A stretch of DNA of 64,000 bases from Strongylocentrotus purpuratus (GCF_000002235.5 NW_022145594.1:14611001-14675000), one strand, 5' to 3'. Positions 14,101 through 23,996 are shown, counted from the first letter of the stretch. Numbers and translations: made by a program. The notes: generated from the letters alone by a model not told the origin.

Positions 14101-15594
14101 TAAACATTATAAGTGATGACAAATAGCAAAACCAATGCTAGCTACTGTTTTATCTACAAGATTGTTGTGAAAGCTATGATGTTGTCATTGAATGATATTT
14201 AAATGAATCAGGGCGCTTATCCGTCGCACTCAATAGTACCTTCCCTGAAATAAATACTGTGTCTCTTTGTACCTCTCTCAAAAGGCTGAATATGCAGTTG
14301 TCAGCAAACCAGACGACAAGAAGAAACGGCAGTCATTAGGTCCTCTTACCAAGGTAATGAAGGTAATACAATTTCCCCCTGTCTTTTTCGAAAGTTCCGT
14401 TTTTCTTCCACTTTAAACATTAATTTAATATTTTTATCACCATTTCTAGTATTTTCTTAAACAACGAACAATAAAAACTATCACATTTTTAAAGGGCAGT
14501 CATCATTTTAAATAGGTTATATAGACTCAAGAAGAATATTGTAAAAACAATGGAATAGTAAAGATGCTTTAATTAGTATACTAAAGCGACGCAATGGATG
14601 GGGACAACATTGAAATTGGTTTCACATTAAATTAAAATCTCCGTTGTATCCTAATAAATGTTTCCTCTCGGAGATGCAATCAATGGAATAAACTGTTGTT
14701 ATATGCCATTGAAAAAACGAAACGACATATTATCCTACCCAGTCATTGTAAAGGGTATACTTTAAGCACGTTGAGAGCATAATGAGAGTTCCTTAGCCCT
14801 ATAATGACCAACAACAAATATTCATTTCTTAAAAGTACTTACAATAAGAAGGAATCTGGATTTCTTTTTGTTTGTCTCAATCTTTTAATGGAAAGTCATT
14901 GAAGTCAATGCTATGTAAACCGATTCGCATATTACGGATACTTAAAATACAATTGATTCATTTATATCACATGAGAGAGTTTATTCAACTTTCCCCATCA
15001 AATATTAAATATATTTCTTTTATCGACACCAACATTTCACTAATACATTTAAGTTGTGGTTTTGTTCTAAGGTCGCAAAGAGCATTGACTCTGTCACAAC
15101 TTTTGCCGTTATATGTTCATGCGCGCGGATGTATGTGAGCTGTGGTGAAGCTCAAGGGAAGCCTAGGTCCCGGAAAATGTAAGGGTGTGGTAGGCATATC
15201 ACCCTATTGCAATATTACTCAATATGTTCATTCAACAAACAAGATACAATACTAATAATAATTTGTTTTAATACACATGTATACAACCCAGAAAAACATC
15301 ATAGGCTTCAATGCTGAACTATGTGAGGGCTATCCAAGTGTTAGTATCCAACAATTTGACAAGTACCCATTGACACCCGGATGGAGAATGGCAATTTTGG
15401 ACCAATGTTTTTCCAAGCAAGCATGTTCCCTTTTGACCTAACATGGGTACAATTTTCCTAACTGCTTACATTAAATCTGTCTCTTCATTTTTACAGAATA
15501 TATCAATATTTTCTTCTTTTTTTTCATTCAGGCACCTATTAATGTGGAAGCTGAGTATGCAGTAGTCGACAAATCAAAGAAGATGGCTAAATAG
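291..15594 (+). CDS. Ig-superfamily receptor, locus A (signal exon upstream of the window)
   Basis: Spliced gene read exon by exon from domain homology to the complete gene at 29258-33708 and from GT/AG borders. Exons: 291-584 (V-like Ig), 829-1173 (C2-like Ig), 8608-8673 (linker 1), 9727-9771 and its duplicate 10191-10235 (linker 2), 11453-11560 (membrane helix), 12127-12425 (proline-rich), 12936-13034, 13231-13302, 13561-13659, 14285-14353 and 15532-15594 (tyrosine exons, stop TAG). Junctions are phase 1 up to the proline-rich exon and phase 0 after it, so the frame is continuous. The product would be a type I membrane protein of roughly 520 residues plus a signal peptide. No signal exon is visible before 291. 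Intron 1174-8607 holds two nested LINEs. The ectodomain matches the other family members; the membrane and tail exons do not. The family has no name I recognise, and a role in immune-type signalling is inferred from the tail motifs. Confidence 0.75.
829..1173 (+). CDS. Locus A exon: C2-like Ig domain
   Basis: 345-nt exon, phase 1-1, acceptor GAAG before 829 and donor GTGAGC at 1174. Canonical Ig residues are present: B-strand Cys in TIVCKTNAP, Trp in DLEWMIP, and F-strand Cys in LLGCRVAS. It has the same length as the exon at 30199-30543 and is highly similar in DNA. The domain ends in YIKNE, the shared exit sequence of all C2 exons here. Confidence 0.82.
1860..6955 (-). mobile_element. Old CR1/Jockey-group LINE, minus strand, split by a younger LINE
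   Basis: Minus-strand pieces follow the order of a LINE ORF2. 6955-6690 has a Cys-rich N-terminal segment and SFPFQDLNNDKFRAIF. About 6600-6090 is the endonuclease, with RRKGCGVGL-like, INLPRHKIIIVG and IYRKPQSN stretches. 6065-5720 has TDISISLFDNIFTN and KKIRKPWITFDL. 2850-2380 is the C-terminal reverse-transcriptase region (KFLDICIDENLSWKTHI, HSRPLFKQLNTSNVHQLN), followed near 2300 by a weak LPTNIT stretch. Frames change and stops are frequent, so it is an old dead copy. The plus-strand LINE at 4015-5485 lies inside it. Confidence 0.75.
4015..5485 (+). mobile_element. 5'-truncated CR1/L2-type LINE with open reverse-transcriptase frame
   Basis: An uninterrupted frame from about 4022 to the stop at 5345-5347 gives 441 residues starting at the YRPIASL motif, so the N-terminal endonuclease is missing. 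Reverse-transcriptase motifs are intact: LLDFSSAFDT (catalytic Asp), QGVPQGSVLGPLLF, and FYADDTQLY. The C-terminal RELHWLPIHSR block follows, typical of CR1/L2-like LINEs in marine invertebrates. The 3' end is GCGCTATACAAGAACGG plus an (ATT)n tail at about 5467-5485. It lies inside an older minus-strand LINE. The open frame suggests a recent insertion. Confidence 0.88.
6956..8607. other. Intronic AT-rich stretch of locus A
   Basis: Within the long intron between C2 exon and linker 1. Contains purine-rich runs at 6960-7040 and a (GA)n tract at 7894-7921. I see no exon, RNA gene or clear element in it. Confidence 0.5.
8608..8673 (+). CDS. Locus A linker 1 exon
   Basis: 66-nt exon, phase 1-1, between CATATAG and GTAAGG. 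It encodes a Thr/Ser-rich stalk starting GELTTYT and ending SHTLTS. Same length and position as 31189-31254 and 58146-58211, which start with similar residues and have matching upstream intron sequence (TTTGTCACTCAAA before the acceptor). Confidence 0.7.
8895..9110. repeat. (AGT)n/(ATT)n trinucleotide tract
   Basis: About 215 bases of interrupted AGT, ATT and related triplets in the intron after linker 1 of locus A. The same triplet family recurs at 17930-18420. Confidence 0.9.
9153..9481. mobile_element. hAT-like non-autonomous element with 8-bp target duplication
   Basis: Ends are perfect inverted repeats of CAGGGGCGTACGCAGG (9153-9168 and 9466-9481). The flanks are the direct repeat CTTACTTA at 9145-9152 and 9482-9489. 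An 8-bp duplication and CAGGG-type termini are the hAT signature. The interior is G, T and A homopolymers with no coding frame, so it is a MITE. A related, 5'-incomplete copy lies at 45222-45579. Confidence 0.85.
9360..11430. repeat. Serial partial duplications around the MITE right end
   Basis: The right end of the element plus its flank (CCTGCGTACGCCCCTGCTT, then ACTAAAATCAATAATGATAT) occurs three times, at about 9465, 9930 and 11180. The first two are followed by the same ~300-base flank including the linker 2 exon. The third jumps after about 70 bases to a second copy of 10868-11035 at 11265-11424 (CACCAGGCACTCACAAACAA in both). All breakpoints lie at A, T or G homopolymers. Confidence 0.8.
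9727..10235 (+). repeat. Duplicated linker 2 exon of locus A (9727-9771 and 10191-10235)
   Basis: The same 45-nt phase 1-1 exon (encoding SGASNTTPSATPNS, flanked by TTTTACAG and GTATAT) occurs twice, 464 bases apart, with its intron flanks. Either or both copies could be spliced in without changing the frame. The copy goes with the repeated fragments of the hAT-like element at 9153-9481, so it is either a real local tandem duplication or an assembly error at homopolymers. Confidence 0.7.
11453..11560 (+). CDS. Module A transmembrane exon
   Basis: 108-nt phase 1-1 exon between TCTGAAG and GTAAGT. It encodes DHVEQH, then a hydrophobic helix (LLAIAGGSGVAMLLIVLAF) and the stop-transfer cluster RSRKRA. 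The sequence is unrelated to the membrane exons at 19620, 32222 and 59049, so module A has its own membrane segment. The Gly-x3-Gly-like spacing in the first half could support helix packing. Confidence 0.75.
12127..12425 (+). CDS. Module A proline-rich cytoplasmic exon
   Basis: 299-nt exon, phase 1 to phase 0, acceptor CTGTAG before 12127. About 100 residues, rich in Pro and Ser and without tyrosine. It contains RALPPTP, which fits the class I SH3-ligand pattern (R/K-x-x-P-x-x-P), and further PxxP runs (NQPPPTAQ, VPSNPPDIP). Position after the membrane exon makes it cytoplasmic, a plausible docking segment for SH3 adaptors. Confidence 0.72.
12936..14353 (+). CDS. Module A duplicated tyrosine-exon pairs
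   Basis: Four phase 0-0 exons form two copies of a pair: 12936-13034 with 13231-13302, and 13561-13659 with 14285-14353. The first member (33 codons) carries YDLLN and, exactly 18 residues later, the Tyr of PHVY, then TT(N/S)GL. The second (24 or 23 codons) opens with AEYA(L/V)VS and is lysine-rich. DNA identity between copies is obvious, for example CCGTACCACATGT in both first members. SDYDLL fits the ITIM pattern S-x-Y-x-x-L. The other tyrosines are YxxL/V sites typical of SH2 ligands. This is exon duplication that multiplied phosphotyrosine sites. Confidence 0.75.
15532..15594 (+). CDS. Module A terminal exon
   Basis: Short last exon after TTTCATTCAG, phase 0, encoding APINVEAEYAVVDKSKKMAK and a TAG stop. 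It holds a third AEYAVV site and a basic C-terminus, so it resembles the second member of the upstream tyrosine pairs. Confidence 0.7.
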   Translation, partial: APINVEAEYAVVDKSKKMAK

Positions 15595-17890
15595 AGCATA
15601 CCATCTCATGTTTAAGTTTCAGTATCTACAAATGAGTTTTCACTGATGAAAAACATTTACAAGTAGAGGTATTGAGTGCGAAAATTCAAGTGTTAGACTG
15701 AAATATCATGCCGTGATTCAGCGTAATATTAATTATCCTTTTGAAAGCCAGATACGTTTTTATAAAGGGTTATCATTTGAAAGAGAGGATCCTGAATAGA
15801 TTAAAGCATCAAACTTAAAGGCCTCACAAAATTTAAATCTCAACTCCTTTTTTGTTCTCCCCAAATTTAGAGAACAATATATATCTTTTAAGAGCACACT
15901 GTTATTAGACACAACATATAATATAGTGCTTTTGAAGAATTCAGCCAATTTCCATTTCGATTTCAAATATTAGGTAAATGCACGAGGGGTACTAAAACAG
16001 AAATTAAATAATATGAATCCGAATTTAAAATAACAAAATTGTATGTAAATATTAAAGTTATTACTTCTGACAAGGTTAAAACAATAATCAAATACAACGA
16101 TTACTATGTAGTACAGAAGCAGGCGACTGCTATTGTGTGTGTACACATCAAAGACAGGCTTTATTTAGTAAGTACCTTCGTCTGGTAACCAGGGGTAGTT
16201 AATTGGGCTCTTTGTTTATATCATAGTTTTGACGACCACTATATTCACCTCAACGTTCCAAGAATTACTTTTGGTTTCGACCGACTCCCTCTCGTTGGTT
16301 ATCACGTAAATAGCCATACATTTAGAACCGTAGTGTACACAATAAGAAGTAAAATATTTCTCGTTTGGTTTTTACCATGTATAGTAACGTTTTACAATTT
16401 ATTAATATGTTAATAGTTATATATTACATATTATGTATAAAGAATACATGATAAATAAATACATGAATAAGTTTTTATATACATTTTATATCGACATCGC
16501 AAGAACCACTTTAAATCCCACAAATGGGCATGGAACAATAAGGTAAACTGGAAAAAATGAGAAATTATAAATTCATACTGTTATTTCTTAATGCATTTAT
16601 AATCCCATATGATTGTAAATGTTCTAGTATAATATTATACCACAGTCTTACCATCGAGTCCGAAAACAGACCGACAATAGAAGGATCAGAATTGTACATA
16701 AAAATGAAAATGAAACCTGAAAATGCCAATAATTAATCGGTTTGGCGGTTATCATCACGTTGTATAGAAAGTCAAAAGTAATTCCGACTAGAGTCATGTT
16801 ACACAAAATCAAATACAAGGTTTGAATGGTATTTAGCGTATGTATATATTTCATCACTTTATTTATCACTTGATATATTTATCACTTTTCATTCCAACAT
16901 ATTAACTTTTGAAACGTGTTAAGACATGAATCGTCATCTGTTAAGTTGTATTGTGTGTTTTGGACTTGCTTACCCTGTGTATATATCACTGTTTTATTAT
17001 TATGCATAATTGATGATCTTGAACTATTACATGTTTAGTCTGATTGGTCATTTTATGTCACGGGATACAGATGTTCTTCTCCCGTGAATTCAAATCGTTT
17101 AAATACTTTTCACAAACACGACAAAGAGAATATACAGAAAGTTCTCATATAATTATAATCAACTGTTGACAATATTATATTAAAATATCATGGTTATTTT
17201 AACTATGCAACTATTAAATATAATTACTTACTAATTAATAATGCGCATTATCTAACAGCAAATCCTTAACATTTAAACGTTGAAAAGAAAGCGTTTGTAA
17301 TAAACTTTGTTGAAAGACTTCACGATATAATCACTTGCTCTGCTTTGTGTTTTCATTCTTTCTCTCTTGCTTTCTACCTTCGATTTAAAATCCCTTTAAC
17401 AAGGAAATAAATCAAACGATTACGAAATTATAATACGTGATGATAATGGTAAGAAATTCATAATTTTATCTCGACAGAGGTAGAACCATTTCGCTTTTAT
17501 ATGGACCTGGTAGACCGAAGCAACACGAACATATATCCTTTTGGTTTCATGTTATTTTCTGTCATTTCTTTGTTTAACTTTCATGACTTTAGGACAACTT
17601 GGTAGTAAAGCTGTTTTGAAATTGCGCTGGGATCAGGGCGATCCTTCCTGAATTATTTGTCATGTCATCATGTACAGTTAACAACGAAATTATTCATACT
17701 CCTTGTATTTTTGTTTGTGTTCTCGTGAATCTAGAATGAAAGGTGGAGTGGATGAGTTCGGGCCTTTGTTGAATACTTCTGAAATCAAACTTTAATATGT
17801 CACATCTTCAAGAGTCATTGAGACAAATCAATTTTGTTCACATACTTAATAAAGTACAACACTTGGTAGGGGTATGAATAATTTAGTTGT
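15595..17890. other. AT-rich stretch between module A and module B
   Basis: Follows the module A stop. ATTAAA hexamers near 15799 and 16004 could serve polyadenylation. No Ig exon, signal exon or recognisable element was found, which matters because module B needs an ectodomain from somewhere. Confidence 0.5.
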
Positions 17891-17924
17891 TAACTGTAAG
17901 TTACTTTGGTTTTATATATTAGTA

Positions 17925-18136
17925 ATAACAATATGAGTGGTAGAAGTAGTAGTAATAGTGGTAGTAGTGGTTGTAATAATACTAGTAGTAGTAGTGGTAG
18001 TAGTAGTGGTATCAGTAGTGGTGGTACTAGTGGTATAATTGGTAGTAGTACTACTATTAGTAGTAGTAGTATTGGTCATAGTGGTAGTATTGCAGTTAAT
18101 GATAGTAGAAGTAGTGGTGGTGGTAGATGTAATGCC

Positions 18137-18182
<46 letters not shown>

Positions 18183-18285
18183 GAAGTGGAATTAAGTTTG
18201 GTAGCAGTGGTGGTAGTAGTTTCGGTAGCAGTACTGGTGGTACTTTTGGTAGAAGTGGTAGTAGTAGTATTAATATAACTACTAG

Positions 18286-18320
<35 letters not shown>

Positions 18321-18324
18321 ATAC

Positions 18325-18363
<39 letters not shown>

Positions 18364-18425
18364 CAGTAGTCGTAGTAGTAGTAATAGTTGTAGTAGTACT
18401 TATAGTAGTAGTAGTAAAAGTAACA
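17925..18425. repeat. Long (AGT)n/(ACT)n trinucleotide microsatellite
   Basis: About 500 bases of AGT-type triplets with a switch to ACT/ACTACT near 18280-18320. It opens long frames of Ser or Val purely from composition. It lies in the intron region before the module B linker exon. Confidence 0.93.
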
Positions 18426-18669
18426 GTATTTCAACATCGTTACAAAATTGAAAGAGTCATTCAACAAAGTGTATATTTTTTAATTTTCAGTAATCGACTT
18501 ATCGTAATAGCATGATTTAAATCAATACAACTCTTCGAAAAAATTAAGAAATGAATAAACTCTTAAATCAAATAATACAGAAATGTTATCTAAAAAAAAA
18601 ATTAAAAAAATCACCGTGATGTGGAATGTATTTGATTTTTGATAATTTTACTTCGGATACTTGCTGCAG

Positions 18670-18747
18670 TTGTTGTTGACAGATCTACTCAAGTCTTCAC
18701 AAGTACCACGGAGCACAACACTTCAGCAACTACACTGCTGCATAAGG
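18670..18747 (+). CDS. Module B stalk exon
   Basis: 78-nt phase 1-1 exon after TGCTGCAG and before GTATGA. Read in the shared phase it gives a stalk with STQVFTSTTEHNTSATT, matching the composition of the other linker exons. Its borders are the least certain of module B because a second AG (GACAG) lies inside it. Confidence 0.5.
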
Positions 18748-19291
18748 GTATGAATCACATGAAGAGAGGTGGCCCATGACTGGGTGGGGGTGCTGGGGGG
18801 GTGGGGTCTCGAACAAATCCTAGTTACGGACCTGAAAGTTCGGTTCAGAAGCATGATATAAATGACTTTAAGTTTCGTTGATGAATCATAAAAAGGGGAA
18901 TGCTAAAACATTATCTTATTTTGCATCATTTATTTGAGATTAAAGTAGGTTTTATCGTTCTGTTGTGTAATTGGGCTATACATCACTATTCAAAACGTAA
19001 CAAATATGTCCGATAATTTTTGTTTAATTTTGTTTTCTTCTGTGGACAAAGCATGTATTGGTACCTAAATCCCAAGTGGTTATTGTCTAAGATAATCTAA
19101 GGTAATCTAATCGAACATCATCTTCATGATCTTGAATCGGCTTCAAATAATTGACAGTCGCACTACTGGTCTGAAGTCTCTAGATTGTGAGCCGATTTAG
19201 CTCTTAGTATTCCAAAGGAGCATGAAATCCATTGAACCGAGATTTCCTTAATCATATGAATATTTAGATCCTATTATTCAGGTTTTACATG

Positions 19292-19333
<42 letters not shown>

Positions 19334-21545
19334 GAATGAAATGAAATGCTATCGCAAATTCTTAGGGGGCTAGATCGTAAAACGTTTGGTGGGCTTTAAT
19401 AAAACATGATAACAAGTCCAATACTTGTTTCCAATTTCGATTTTAATTATTGTCATGTTTTTGGGTGTTATGATTGTTATACTTTGCTTGTAATCTCCTT
19501 ATTATTTTACATTGTATTATGTAGGAATTGGTACAGGGATCTCCTTCAAAGTTGTATGTACTGACGAGACTACCAAGTCTGAAGAAAACATAATAAATGT
19601 CTTTTTAAATCACATCCAGACAATGCTCTTAGTTTCAAACCTCAACTTCAATATATCGTTGGGAGTGCACTGACTACATTCATCTTAGGCCTACTTGTAG
19701 TAGCTGTGAAACATATTTTGTTACGCCGCAACAGAAAGCAAGGTAAATTTTTCATTCATGTACATCATTAATAACATAAGACTGACAAGTTTCATTATTA
19801 CCTATGTAATTCCCATTCTGATTTATTTATCATATCAATCGTGATGTAATACCTAATCAAAGTGAATGTATGGGCTAAGTAAAGAAAATCAAGGTCAAGA
19901 AGTGCAAACGTTATATCATGGCAGAGTTCAACGCAAAGTATTCAGAGTCTCCTTATTTCCAAAATTCCCTCCTCATATCGGCAACAATAAATATTTTTGC
20001 CCACTCCTGCAAATTTAAACAAATATACTGAAAAGGTTAAAATTGTAAATTTTACCGACACAATTTCCATTTCTTACACGAAATAATGATTTTATGTTTT
20101 ATATCGCGTTGCCAATATAGAGACTTTAATGGATGGTAATAATAATAATATTTGCATTTATATAGCGCTCATTACAGTAAATGTATCACAGCGCTTTACA
20201 TATCATATACATATATAAGAATATCAATAACAAAATAACTTATGAACTGATTACATTTCCTGATTACGCATAAAAAAAAATTAAAAAAAAATGGTAAAGA
20301 TGGAATCCGGAACGACACATTCTTCTTGATGTTTGCTTCAACTGCTTACACATAATATTTTATTCCTAGTATTGTATATAAACAAAATAATGCAAAAATC
20401 TCACTTAAAGGAGTAACTTTACTTCAAGTGGTTAAAAATCGCTATTAACATGAATAGGTAAAACCTCAAAGGAAATCACGAAACATCTTATAATTCAAGT
20501 GGTTAAAACTCGCTATTAACATGAATAGGTAAAACCTCAAAGGAAATACACAAAACATCTTGTTTAAAATTATGTTGTGACAGAACTAATACTCACGGAA
20601 ATGTACCCTCATGTATAGCTAGTAATGTTTAATAGAATAATATAATGATACAAAATATGCACCTTTCATTTTATATTGATATGACTGATTATAAATTCAG
20701 ACTTGTGGATAACAATGCAACCTAGCACCACCATAGAGCAAAGTACATCGAGCCAAGGAACCTCACAAGGAATCAATATAATGGTATATAGCTCGCAATC
20801 AAATATTTTGTATTACCTTTTAAGTAAAACGAAATCATCGTTTTTAAATAATAGATAAATGATAATAGTTTATTGATATCAATTCTTAATTCAGTAAATA
20901 ATAATATACAATCCTTAAGCAATCAAATATTCTTTTCGAAGTTATTGTTATTGTAATTGTTTAAATTAATATGATCTTTAGCTTGTTTGCTTGTTTTGAA
21001 TGAGTTAAAATTGCAGTGGCAAATGTAAAATCCAGGGCCCCATCTGATAAAGAATCGATCCGAATCTATCACAAGTACTGTAATCAATCGCTGGCCCCTA
21101 ACTATTATGCTCATAGTTGCCATAAATAGTGTATATATGCAATGCAGGTGGCGTTACAAATATGTAAATATGTTTTGCTTACTTTTGCCCAAACCCCTCC
21201 CCCCTTCGGCTTAAAAAGATGGAGGCTGGCAACGATGAAGATGCTGAAGTTTCCGGATCAATTGACGGGGTTGCTAAGCAACCCACCCAAACCGACGATT
21301 CCCGGTACATGAAGATGAAGCCTATATCCAGATCCAAACTTTTATCCAGTCCCGGCAGTAGCGTCAAAATGTCTGAAATCATTTCTTCTACATCCGTAAT
21401 GTCCATCGAAAATCATTTACCAGCAGATCCCAGTCTTCAGGGAGAGCAGGACTATATTAACGAAGCCATAACAAGCAGTGCCTGTCAAGGAATACAAAGT
21501 GCTTGTACCGAAGTGGTAGATTCCGTGATTACAACTTATTTATAA
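18670..21545 (+). CDS. Module B: alternative linker, transmembrane and tail exons of the receptor locus
   Basis: Four exons in one frame: 18670-18747 (Thr/Ser-rich stalk, phase 1-1), 19620-19742 (membrane helix, phase 1-1), 20701-20783 (juxtamembrane, phase 1 to 0) and 21219-21545 (tail, stop TAA). Order and phases match linker, membrane, juxtamembrane and tail of the genes at 29258 and 56049, and tail motifs are shared. No signal or Ig exon lies between the module A stop (15594) and 18670. The simplest reading is that these exons are spliced to the locus A ectodomain as an alternative end. The other option is a remnant of a gene whose 5' half was lost. No break is seen in the frame. Confidence 0.68.
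18768..18832. mobile_element. Fragment of a hAT-like MITE end
   Basis: A G-rich run followed by CCTAGTTACGGACCTG resembles the right end of CAGG-type hAT MITEs. The left end and target duplication are not recognisable. Confidence 0.3.
19620..19742 (+). CDS. Module B transmembrane exon
   Basis: 123-nt phase 1-1 exon between CACATCCAG and GTAAAT. Encodes DNALSFKPQLQ, then a helix (YIVGSALTTFILGLLVVAV) and the basic stop-transfer LLRRNRKQ. Similar in length and ending (KQ) to the 126-nt exons at 32222 and 59049, but without their Cys-Gln-Cys motif. Confidence 0.78.
20136..20230 (-). mobile_element. 3' end of a LINE or dependent SINE, minus strand
   Basis: Reverse complement reads AAAGCGCTGTGATAC, then GAGCGCTATATAAATGC, then (ATT)n, the same style of 3' end as the LINE copies at 5440-5485 and 42810-42850. 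Only about 90 bases are recognisable. Confidence 0.6.
20423..20564 (+). repeat. 71-base direct tandem duplication
   Basis: TTCAAGTGGTTAAAA starts at 20423 and 20494, and both copies run through ATTAACATGAATAGGTAAAA to AAACATCTT with only a few differences. It lies in the module B intron and appears recent. Confidence 0.88.
20701..20783 (+). CDS. Module B juxtamembrane exon
   Basis: 83-nt exon, phase 1 to 0, after ATAAATTCAG and before GTATAT. Ser/Thr/Gln-rich (TMQPSTTIEQSTSSQGTSQG), like the juxtamembrane exons at 32790 and 59509 in length, phase and composition. Confidence 0.65.
21219..21545 (+). CDS. Module B tyrosine tail exon
   Basis: Phase 0 exon after CTTAAAAAG, 108 residues. Conserved with the tails at 33361 and 59912 by three sites in order: SRYMKMKPI (YxxM, the p85 SH2 pattern), QDYINEA (YxN, the Grb2 SH2 pattern) and the C-terminus VITTYL. 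The rest is Ser-rich and acidic. The 5' part (AGNDEDAEVSGSIDG) is specific to this module. Confidence 0.78.
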   Translation: MEAGNDEDAEVSGSIDGVAKQPTQTDDSRYMKMKPISRSKLLSSPGSSVKMSEIISSTSVMSIENHLPADPSLQGEQDYINEAITSSACQGIQSACTEVVDSVITTYL

Positions 21546-22399
21546 AGTGGAGTTCTTAGAGGAGAATGACTAAATAGCCTTAACTTTTAAGCTAGTATAA
21601 TCTTTATAAAAAGCTTTTAATCGAAATCCCTTGCTTGTGGCATTTTTACAAGTTTGACTTGAAAATATCATATCATTCATTAAAATAACATAGCCAGAAT
21701 GATAATCGGAGTTAAACAACGGAGAAAGAAGCACTAAACACGAACAATTTTAATGTTTACTTGTCTAAAAAACAACTATGTCGAATAAACTGTATTTATA
21801 CTAAAGTTGCCTTTGTATAATGCGATATATTATATTTGACATGTACGTAACACATGGTAGCTTATGTTTTATGTAATTAAGTTTTTGACATTCAAAACGA
21901 TTCATCATACTTCACGAAAATGTAATGATCGTGCTTTAAGAATTATGAAGAGATATGCATGCCATGAATGAATTACTTACCTCAATGGAATCGACCCTTT
22001 CTTTATTATTTTTTGAGGCCTTTTATAACTTCTGAAGTGTAGAATTTTCCAGACGTCAAAAAGAGGCGCTTGCTTATAACACAATAAAATTACAATTATG
22101 TTATTATATTATCTACTATTATCCGCTTGTGTATAAAGTCTATACGTATAGCTTAGATCATGCAGTGCTTAGTGATTCACTTTTTTGATAAATATAAACA
22201 TCTCTCCCTTTGGAAATATGGACAAACAAAAATATAGTGAAATTCATCCCCTATATCAGTGGACAGGCAGAGTGTGCACTGCATTTCACGATGTGGTGTG
22301 TTCGCATCAAACCGACCTTTGTTTACAGGTAATTTATGTGATCTACACCGAAACTTACAGAGAGTAAAAGCATCAGTTTTATTTAGGGCAAGTAAATAG
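21546..22399. other. 3' flank of module B
   Basis: AT-rich sequence after the tail exon. Apart from the AATAAA at 21784 nothing recognisable was found. Confidence 0.45.
21784..21789 (+). promoter_or_regulatory. Candidate polyadenylation signal of module B
   Basis: AATAAA 239 bases after the module B stop codon, in AT-rich 3' sequence. Confidence 0.4.
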
Positions 22400-23015
22400 C
22401 TTTCAAATATAATGGTTGCCTTTAAATATTCTATAATTTGTGCAAATACGCTTTGACCCTACTGCATCTCTCCATTCCTGACCAAAAATATCATTTAATC
22501 TCAGTTTTAACAAAGAATTAATATTTGAGCCAAATCCACTATTTTGGCCTAGCAAAATATTGGATAGACCAGCTTGAGGATATGTGTCTTCAATAAATTG
22601 TAACCATGAGGAAGTAAATTCCAAATGTTCATCTTTATGAATGGCAGAAATGAATTTTAAAAGGACATATGAATATTTGCTATCTTTACCTCTCAAAATC
22701 CTTGACCAAAAATTAGCTATTCTACCCTTCACATGATTCGAAATCAAACCTCGTCCAGTTTCTCCATAAACCATACAGTCTGCATTACATGAACTTACAG
22801 ATTATAACGTTCTGAGGAATTTCCTATGGAAAACTTCAATCTGCTTTATATCTTCATGTCCCCAGACTTCACCATCATACAATAACATAGACAAAATCAA
22901 ATGGTCAAATAAATGACATTGAATATCATCTGACAACTGCATTTTCTTCGCTTTAGTCAACATACCGTATAATGCTTTTCTAGCCTGCACTATCACAGTC
23001 AGATAGCAACGCACT
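22400..23015 (-). mobile_element. 3' fragment of a LINE reverse transcriptase, minus strand
   Basis: Two minus-strand frames in the right order: 23014-22802 encodes ARKALYGMLTKAKKMQLSDD, LLYDGEVWG and IEVFHRKFLRTL, and 22774-22403 encodes CMVYGETGRGL-like sequence, IANFWSRIL and LKLRLNDIFGQEWRD. These are conserved C-terminal landmarks of L2/CR1-like LINEs. A frame change between the two halves and an early 5' end show a dead truncated copy. Confidence 0.75.
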
Positions 23016-23820
23016 CATTAAACTATGAGCAATACATCATGCGTTTTTATGGTGTACTTGTGAGTTGTATTCATATGCAAAATTTGCTCCCTCACCCCTT
23101 TCGCGCTTTAAAAGTTCACACACTGGCATAAAATTAGATCTTGTTAGCATATGTCCTTAAATTACAATATAAGATAGTCATAGTCCTCGAAATTTGAGAT
23201 GACGATTATGATTCCGCATCCCGACTTTGGCAAAAGTTGCCTACACATTGATTTCCCTTGTTTTTCCATAATTATATTCTCATGAATTCAAGAACTTTCT
23301 CATATTACAACACTTTAAGTAGGTACATAAGGTATGCGACTTTAAAGGTAAATCACAGGGAAGACTGCTTAACTTGTAAAAAGTCCTTATCACCATGATG
23401 TGACAGGTTTCGCTTTCTGACATATGAAGGCTGCTTGAAAGTGATTGAGTGTCACAGTGAAGAGGTTTGTCGATGGATGTTCTATGGCCTGAACACTTTG
23501 ATGCAGTTAATCCTGAAACTACCACAACCCGCCCACTCGTTCATGAAGAAATGCCAAGATGGGTATGTACATCCCTGTACAGTGGCGAGGACAAAACCAT
23601 GAGCAACCGCGCTGATATTAAAGATCAGAAACCATTTATTTTCCATTTCTCATCCTTACAGTACAAAGTGTGTCACATTGCCGGCTGACTGTATAGTCCA
23701 TTCGTCAGTATTATGTTTTGGCTCTTCGTTACCTGAGTTACATTGATATTTTGGGTCATTTTTCTTTGTAGGTTGGTAGGCAGGCGCCCACTCAAACACA
23801 ACGACACATACACACATACA
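23016..23820. other. Unassigned stretch
   Basis: No conserved coding sequence or element recognised; small open frames here lack any family feature. Confidence 0.4.
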
Positions 23821-23996
23821 CATAAAGAGAGAGAAAGAGGGAGAGAGAAAGTGTGTGAGTGTGTGTGTGTGTGTGTAAGAGAGAGGGAGAGAGAGAGAGG
23901 GAAGAGAGAGAGAGAGAGAGGGGGTAGAGAGAGGGAGGGAGAGGGAAAGGGAGAGAGAGATAGAGAGGGAGGGAGAGAGAGAGATAGAGAAGAAAA
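23821..23996. repeat. (GA)n/(GT)n microsatellite cluster
   Basis: Purine-rich GA runs flank a (GT)n tract at about 23851-23875. The frames opened here on both strands are simple-sequence artefacts. Confidence 0.93.

Noticed and set aside
17906-18451. 181-residue Ser/Gly/Thr-rich open frame and an overlapping Val-rich one
   Set aside because: Pure product of the AGT/ACT triplet microsatellite; no domain, and all frames are similarly open.
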